Positions 4,529-7,877 of a stretch of DNA of 7,877 nt are shown here, piece by piece (within the stretch, counting starts at the first letter, position 1; the number at the start of each line of letters is the position of its first letter). The notes under the pieces were generated by a model, which was not told the DNA's origin, made no database searches, and worked only from the letters and a program-made list of their open reading frames with translations. Source of the stretch: an uncultured Collinsella sp. (GTDB lineage Bacteria; Actinomycetota; Coriobacteriia; Coriobacteriales; Coriobacteriaceae); assembly GCA_900545875.1 (NCBI GenBank), contig URAQ01000069.1, positions 1-7,877 of the forward strand, given 5' to 3'. The position numbers and the translations under genes were made by a program.

Positions 4529-5795
4529 CTTAGAGGTCCTCGCGCCAGAAGGGCATGCTCATGCAGCGCGGGCCGCCGCGGCCGCGGGAGAGCTCGGCGG
4601 AGGGCACGACGAGAAGGTCCAGGCCCTCCTTGTACAGCACGTCGTTGGTGACGGTGTTGCGGGCGTAGACGCAGATCTTGCCGGGCTCGACGCACAGGGT
4701 GTTGGAGCCGTCGTTCCACTGCTCGCGGGAGGCCGCGATCGGGTCGCCGCCGCCGCAGGGGATCAGCTTGACCTGGTCGACGCCGGTGGCGTCCTCCAGG
4801 ACGTGCTCGAGGGTGTCCTCGATCAGGCGGATGTTCACGTCGCCCGGGTTCTTGCCGGCGGTCAGCTCGTAGACGCGCAGGGTGCCCATGATGGCGGGGT
4901 GGATCGTGAACTTATCGACGTCGATCTGGGTGAAGACCGTGTCGAGGTGCATGAAGGCGCGCGAGACCGGGATGTCGAAGGCCAGGATGCGCTCGACCTT
5001 GGAGTCGGAGTTCCAGAAGATGTTCTGGGCCATGACGTCGATAGCGGCGGCCTGGGTGCGCTGGGAGATGCCGACGGCGAGGGTCTTCTCGTTGATGTTC
5101 AGCACGTCGCCGCCCTCGGTGTGGAACTGGCAGTCGCGGCGGAAGTACAGGGAGACGTCCTTGTAGTCGGGGTGGTACTTGAAGACGTACTTGCCGTACA
5201 GGGTCTCGCGGTTGCGGGTGACCGAGTACATGCGGTTGAGGTTGACGCCCTCGCCGACGACCGCGAACGGGTCGCGGGTGAAGTAGAGGTTGGGCATCGG
5301 GTCGATGATCAGGTCGGACTCGGACTCGGAGTTGACCAGGGAGTCGAGGGTCGTGGACGCCGTGAGGGGCATGTCGATCTCGGCCTTGGTCATGCCGGCC
5401 ATGGTCTTCTTGACGAACTCGAGGTTGTCCTCGATGGAGTCCAGCTTCTCGCGGACGATCTGCGGCATGTGCTGGCCGCGGATGCCGGCCTCGGCGATGT
5501 ACTGGTCGGTGAACTCGGCGCGGGCGCCGGGGACCTGGTCGAACACCTCGGCGACGAGGTTCTCGAGGTAGAGGACCTCCACGCCCTGGTCCCTCAGGAT
5601 CTGGGCGAAGGTGTCGTGCTCCTGCTGTGCGACCTCCAGGAACGGGACGTCGTCGAACAGGAGTCGCTCGAGCTCGTCGGGCGGCAGGTTGAGGAGCTCG
5701 TCGCCGGGACGGTGCAGGCAGACCTTCCTGAGCTTGCCGATCTCGGAAGGCACGTGCAGACCTTTCGTCATGGCCTCCTACCTTTCTTTCGGGCC
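4529..5795. repeat. Perfect 1,267-bp direct repeat, copy 2 (contains arcA2)
   Basis: Same sequence and orientation as 1441-2707. Flanks on both sides differ from copy 1, so this is not a trivial tandem array. The upstream flank is a diverged homologue; the downstream flank is essentially unrelated. Confidence 0.95.
4530..5771 (-). CDS. arcA: Arginine deiminase, copy 2 (heads the arcA-aminotransferase unit)
   Basis: Encodes the same 413 residues as the copy at 1442-2683, with the same active-site residues (Asp167, Glu219, His275, Asp277, Cys403) and the same ribosome-binding region, so the two enzymes should be functionally indistinguishable. What differs is control and company: this copy has its own promoter (5854-5920) and is followed by the aminotransferase instead of arcB. 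Keeping two identical copies points to dosage or to separate regulation of arginine deimination with two different downstream activities. Either copy could have been overwritten by the other through gene conversion. Confidence 0.97.
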   Translation of the reverse strand: MTKGLHVPSEIGKLRKVCLHRPGDELLNLPPDELERLLFDDVPFLEVAQQEHDTFAQILRDQGVEVLYLENLVAEVFDQVPGARAEFTDQYIAEAGIRGQHMPQIVREKLDSIEDNLEFVKKTMAGMTKAEIDMPLTASTTLDSLVNSESESDLIIDPMPNLYFTRDPFAVVGEGVNLNRMYSVTRNRETLYGKYVFKYHPDYKDVSLYFRRDCQFHTEGGDVLNINEKTLAVGISQRTQAAAIDVMAQNIFWNSDSKVERILAFDIPVSRAFMHLDTVFTQIDVDKFTIHPAIMGTLRVYELTAGKNPGDVNIRLIEDTLEHVLEDATGVDQVKLIPCGGGDPIAASREQWNDGSNTLCVEPGKICVYARNTVTNDVLYKEGLDLLVVPSAELSRGRGGPRCMSMPFWREDL

Positions 5796-5846
5796 TTACT
5801 GGCCGAATGTATCAGCGCCCCTCCGTATGGGACGCTGCTTGCTGAC
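5772..5846 (-). other. 5' leader of arcA2
   Basis: About 75 nt from the predicted start. It keeps GTCAGCAA (5839-5846) and ACGGAGGGGCGCT (5814-5826) from the arcA1 leader. The hairpin beside the ribosome site is TTCGGCC-AGTAA-GGCCCGAA (5788-5807, one bulged base). The first 24 bases upstream of the ATG are identical to arcA1; beyond that the two leaders differ by substitutions and two small compensating indels that leave the total length nearly equal. Confidence 0.4.
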
Positions 5847-5853
5847 AGCTCTA

Positions 5854-5920
5854 GTTATATCCAAAAACCACCCGCAATTCCACCTCGCCCCCGAACGGTC
5901 AGCAAAGTGCGATGAACGGT
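5854..5920 (-). promoter_or_regulatory. arcA2 promoter with tandem LytTR-type operator
   Basis: On the minus strand: ACCGTTCAT (5912-5920), 12-bp spacer, ACCGTTCGG (5891-5899), eight bases, -35-like TGGAAT (5877-5882), 17-bp spacer, -10 TATAAC (5854-5859). Both boxes match the LytTR-family consensus at every position. Every element sits exactly 3,088 bases from its arcA1 counterpart. The 12-bp operator spacer is almost wholly different between copies, whereas the boxes and the GC block up to the -35 are kept, as expected for bound DNA under selection. Confidence 0.7.
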
Positions 5921-5928
5921 ATATCGCA

Positions 5929-5934
5929 TATGAT
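5929..5934 (+). promoter_or_regulatory. -10 box of a divergent promoter facing away from arcA2
   Basis: TATGAT is five of six bases to consensus and is six bases before the ATG at 5941, matching the arrangement beside arcA1. No clear -35 is seen. Confidence 0.3.
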
Positions 5935-5940
5935 TCCCCC

Positions 5941-5997
5941 ATGATGCACTTCAGTTCTCTAAAGCATATTTTCAAAGGTAAACGTTCTTTTTTCTAA
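5941..5997 (+). CDS. Candidate leaderless micro-ORF (18 aa), divergent from arcA2
   Basis: Reads MMHFSSLKHIFKGKRSFF then TAA. It has no ribosome binding site and starts at the predicted transcription start of the -10 at 5929-5934. It corresponds in place, direction and register to the 24-residue frame beside arcA1, sharing the pattern M-x-H-F-x-x-x-K-x-I-(aromatic)-x-x-K-R-x-F. It is strongly basic. It has no signal peptide, no double-glycine leader and no cysteine, so it does not fit the AgrD or ComC peptide types. It could be a signalling, membrane-binding or regulatory micro-peptide, or a chance frame in duplicated promoter DNA. Confidence 0.3.
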   Translation: MMHFSSLKHIFKGKRSFF

Positions 5998-6200
5998 GGA
6001 ATTAAGCTAGATTGCACAAATATTTTCATGTTTAAGAATTGCATAGCTAAAACGGTTTTCTGCATATATTTGTCGTTTGTCCACGATTCGATTTGGATTC
6101 GATTATATTCAGCTCGCAATCATTCTTATTCATACATCCTCATCAGTTGAGTATGGATATAGATTGTTTTCAAAACGAGTTGGACAGTTAGTCGCATGCC
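5998..6200. other. AT-rich intergenic DNA between arcA2 and ppk
   Basis: No convincing gene. It holds a short tandem repeat, GATTCGATT twice at an 11-base period (6085-6093 and 6096-6104), and an inverted repeat AAAAC-G-GTTTT (6049-6059) flanked by TGCATA on both sides. The composition differs sharply from the GC-rich genes around it. Confidence 0.5.
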
Positions 6201-6230
6201 TTGACAGCGTAAGAAGTAGGTAAAGATACC
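6201..6230 (+). promoter_or_regulatory. Candidate ppk promoter
   Basis: A perfect -35 hexamer TTGACA (6201-6206) is followed after 18 bases by GATACC (6225-6230), a weak -10 with three consensus matches. A second candidate, TTGAGA (6267-6272) with TAGGCT (6289-6294), is closer to the gene. Either could serve; neither is strong as a pair. Confidence 0.35.
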
Positions 6231-6297
6231 GTTCGCACAATACGTCCGTGCCACAAGTCGACTAAATTGAGACAATAGTGAATAGGGTTAGGCTACC

Positions 6298-6312
6298 GTC
6301 CCCTGCGGGGAC
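6298..6312 (+). repeat. Small GC hairpin just upstream of ppk
   Basis: GTCCCC-TGC-GGGGAC, a perfect 6-bp stem with a 3-nt loop ending 11 bases before the first ATG. No T tract follows, so it is not a terminator; its position suggests an effect on translation initiation. Confidence 0.45.
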
Positions 6313-6323
6313 TGAACGGACAG

Positions 6324-7877
6324 ATGCATATGCCGAGCAAAATCGAAAAAAAGCAAGCCGCCGCAAAGCTGCGCAAACCGCCGCGCGACTTCTCGTACAC
6401 GCAGAACCGAGAGCTCAGCTGGCTACGCTTTGACAACCGTGTGCTCGACGAGGCTTTTGATGAGTCCGTGCCGCTGTTCGAGCGCCTTAAGTTCGTCTCG
6501 ATCTTCGAGTCAAACCTCGATGAGTTCCTCATGGTGCGCGTGGGTGGCCTGTCCGACCTTGCCGAGCTCAAAAAACAGCCTGTCGACAACAAGAGCAATA
6601 TGACCGCCTCCGAACAGGTCGATGCTGTCATGGCCGAAATGCCCGGGCTCCTTACCCGTTGGGAGTCCATCTTTAAGAACATCGAGGGCAAGCTCGACAC
6701 CCTGGGCGTTCACCGCGCCCGGATCGATTCGCTTACGCCCGAGGAGCGCACCTTTGTAACCCGCTACTTCCAGGCCTACGTGTCGCCGGTCATCTCACCG
6801 CTGGTGATCGACCCGCGCCACCCCTTCCCCAACCTGCGCAACGGCGCGCTCTACCTGGCGTGCGGCCTGGACGGCGTCACCGACGAGGAAAGTCTGCTGG
6901 GCCTGATCGAGATTCCCGCCTCGATGAACCGCGTGGTCGAGATCCCCTCGCCCACCGGCACCTACTCCTACATTCTGCTCGAGGACGTCATCCTCGCCTG
7001 CCTGGACAGCTGCTTTGGCTCCTATAAGCCGCTGGATCGCGCGCTGATCCGCGTCACCCGCAATGCCGATATCGACCCGGACGGCGAGGGCGTCGAGGAA
7101 GAAGAGGATTACCGCCAGCACATGAAGCGCATCCTCAAGAAACGCTTGCGCCTGCAGCCGGTGGTGCTCGCCGTATCGGGCTCTCTCGAAAAGCCAACGC
7201 TCAAGACTATCCGCAAGGCGCTCGAGCTCTCGCGTCGCTCGGTCTTTACCTGCGATATCCCGCTCAACCTGGGCTATGTCTTTGGCATTGAGGGCAAGAT
7301 TCCCGAGCACCTGCGCAACGAGCTGCTCTTTACGCCGTTTAAGCCGCAGCCCAACCCCACCATCGATATGACCCGCTCCATCCGCGAGCAGGTACTTCGG
7401 CACGACAAGCTGCTCTTTTATCCCTATGAGGCCATGAACCCCTTCCTGGATCTGGTGCACGAGGCCGCCTACGACCCCGAGTGCATCTCGCTGCGAATCA
7501 CGCTCTACCGCGTGGCCAAGCAGAGCCGCCTGTGCGAGTCGCTGATCGATGCCGCCGAGAACGGCAAAGAGGTCACGGTGCTCATGGAGCTCCGCGCCCG
7601 CTTCGACGAACAGAACAACATCGAGTGGGCCGAGCGTCTGGAAGAGGCAGGCTGCACCGTCATCTACGGCTCCGAGGGCTTTAAGTGCCACTCCAAGATC
7701 TGCCAGCTCACCTATCGCGAGGGCATGGCGCTTACACGCCTGACGCTGTTGGGCACCGGCAACTTTAACGAGAAGACGGCCAAGCTCTACAGCGACTTTA
7801 TGCTCATGACCGCCCATCCCGGCATCGGCGAGGACGCCAACTTGTTCTTCCGCAACCTGTCGCTGGGCAACCTGCGC
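6324..7877 (+). CDS. ppk: Polyphosphate kinase 1 (5' 518 codons; runs off the window)
   Basis: Ppk1 reversibly transfers the gamma phosphate of ATP to inorganic polyphosphate. The frame is open to the last base; full Ppk1 is about 700 residues, so the C-terminal part is missing. The N-terminal domain begins with the hallmark NRELSWLRFDNRVL (about residues 27-40) and SNLDEFLMVRVG. The C-terminal phospholipase-D-like region shows ITLYRVAKQS, ELRARFDEQNNIEWA, the autophosphorylated histidine in FKCHSKI (His456 from the first ATG) and GTGNFNEKTAKLYSD. ATG-6324 and ATG-6330 are both possible; a stop at 6279 rules out earlier in-frame starts. No good Shine-Dalgarno precedes either (only GGA at 6318-6320, nine bases before ATG-6330). 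It is divergent from arcA2 and probably an independent gene; a shared role in energy and phosphate storage is only a guess. Confidence 0.93.
   Translation, partial: MHMPSKIEKKQAAAKLRKPPRDFSYTQNRELSWLRFDNRVLDEAFDESVPLFERLKFVSIFESNLDEFLMVRVGGLSDLAELKKQPVDNKSNMTASEQVDAVMAEMPGLLTRWESIFKNIEGKLDTLGVHRARIDSLTPEERTFVTRYFQAYVSPVISPLVIDPRHPFPNLRNGALYLACGLDGVTDEESLLGLIEIPASMNRVVEIPSPTGTYSYILLEDVILACLDSCFGSYKPLDRALIRVTRNADIDPDGEGVEEEEDYRQHMKRILKKRLRLQPVVLAVSGSLEKPTLKTIRKALELSRRSVFTCDIPLNLGYVFGIEGKIPEHLRNELLFTPFKPQPNPTIDMTRSIREQVLRHDKLLFYPYEAMNPFLDLVHEAAYDPECISLRITLYRVAKQSRLCESLIDAAENGKEVTVLMELRARFDEQNNIEWAERLEEAGCTVIYGSEGFKCHSKICQLTYREGMALTRLTLLGTGNFNEKTAKLYSDFMLMTAHPGIGEDANLFFRNLSLGNLR

Noticed and set aside
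1441..5795. Mobile element carrying arcA
   Set aside because: No transposase, terminal inverted repeats or target-site duplication. The repeat ends coincide with gene boundaries, which fits gene conversion better.
6047..6133. Minus-strand frame of 28 codons with GAGG four bases before the ATG
   Set aside because: The spacing is short, there is no promoter, no counterpart at the arcA1 locus and no recognisable motif.
6228..6236. ACCGTTCGC, a LytTR-like half-site near the ppk promoter
   Set aside because: No partner box 21 bp away on either side, so it does not form the tandem site.
6312..6320. Minus-strand TCCGTTCAG just before ppk
   Set aside because: Lacks a second box at the 21-bp period and overlaps the hairpin/start region.
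6795..7817. A 340-codon minus-strand open frame opposite ppk
   Set aside because: It is the mirror of ppk, whose plus-strand frame carries all Ppk1 motifs. It shows no family features.

Overview
The window looks like a chromosomal segment of a GC-rich, probably anaerobic actinobacterium. A Coriobacteriia gut lineage (Collinsella/Olsenella-like) is my best guess. It rests on the style of the proteins, strong G/C-ending codon bias, AT-rich intergenic DNA and a complete arginine deiminase (ADI) module. No rRNA or marker gene is present, so the taxonomic call is inference.

Layout, left to right. Positions 1-193 hold the start of a minus-strand membrane transporter of the YfcC type (probable arginine/ornithine exchange). 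A rho-independent terminator (289-324) separates it from arcB (341-1336, minus; catabolic ornithine carbamoyltransferase). Upstream of arcB are two intercistronic hairpins, then arcA copy 1 (1442-2683, minus; arginine deiminase) with its promoter at about 2766-2832. An AT-rich intergenic stretch follows (2833-3164), then a strong terminator (3165-3207), a PLP-dependent aminotransferase (3256-4380, minus), two more hairpins, and arcA copy 2 (4530-5771, minus) with its own promoter (about 5854-5920). A second AT-rich intergenic region leads to a plus-strand polyphosphate kinase gene, ppk (6324 to the window edge, incomplete).

Two transcription units therefore each begin with an arcA: arcA1-arcB(-transporter) and arcA2-aminotransferase. 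Arginine deiminase makes citrulline plus ammonia, and ArcB makes ornithine plus carbamoyl phosphate. A carbamate kinase, not in the window, would then yield ATP, and the transporter would swap arginine for ornithine. The aminotransferase is physically tied to this pathway but its substrate is unknown. Ppk (polyP synthesis from ATP) is divergent and may be an unrelated neighbour.

The notable structure is regulatory. The two arcA genes, including their ribosome binding sites, are one perfect 1,267-bp direct repeat, yet the DNA just upstream has clearly diverged. Within that diverged DNA both promoters keep the same architecture: two 9-bp direct repeats of the type ACCGTTCRN spaced 21 bp start-to-start, a nearly invariant GC block, a -35-like box, a 17-bp spacer and a -10. 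This matches the known geometry of LytTR-family (AgrA/AlgR-like) response-regulator sites. A third, even more regular copy of the tandem repeat lies at 3060-3091. On the far side of each arcA operator, a divergent micro-ORF begins at what would be the transcription start of a -10 box. The two predicted peptides are similar (8 of 18 residues identical, same register). I propose a LytTR-controlled ADI switch with a paired micro-peptide or leaderless transcript as the candidate undescribed system. The operators are well supported by sequence; the peptides are tentative.
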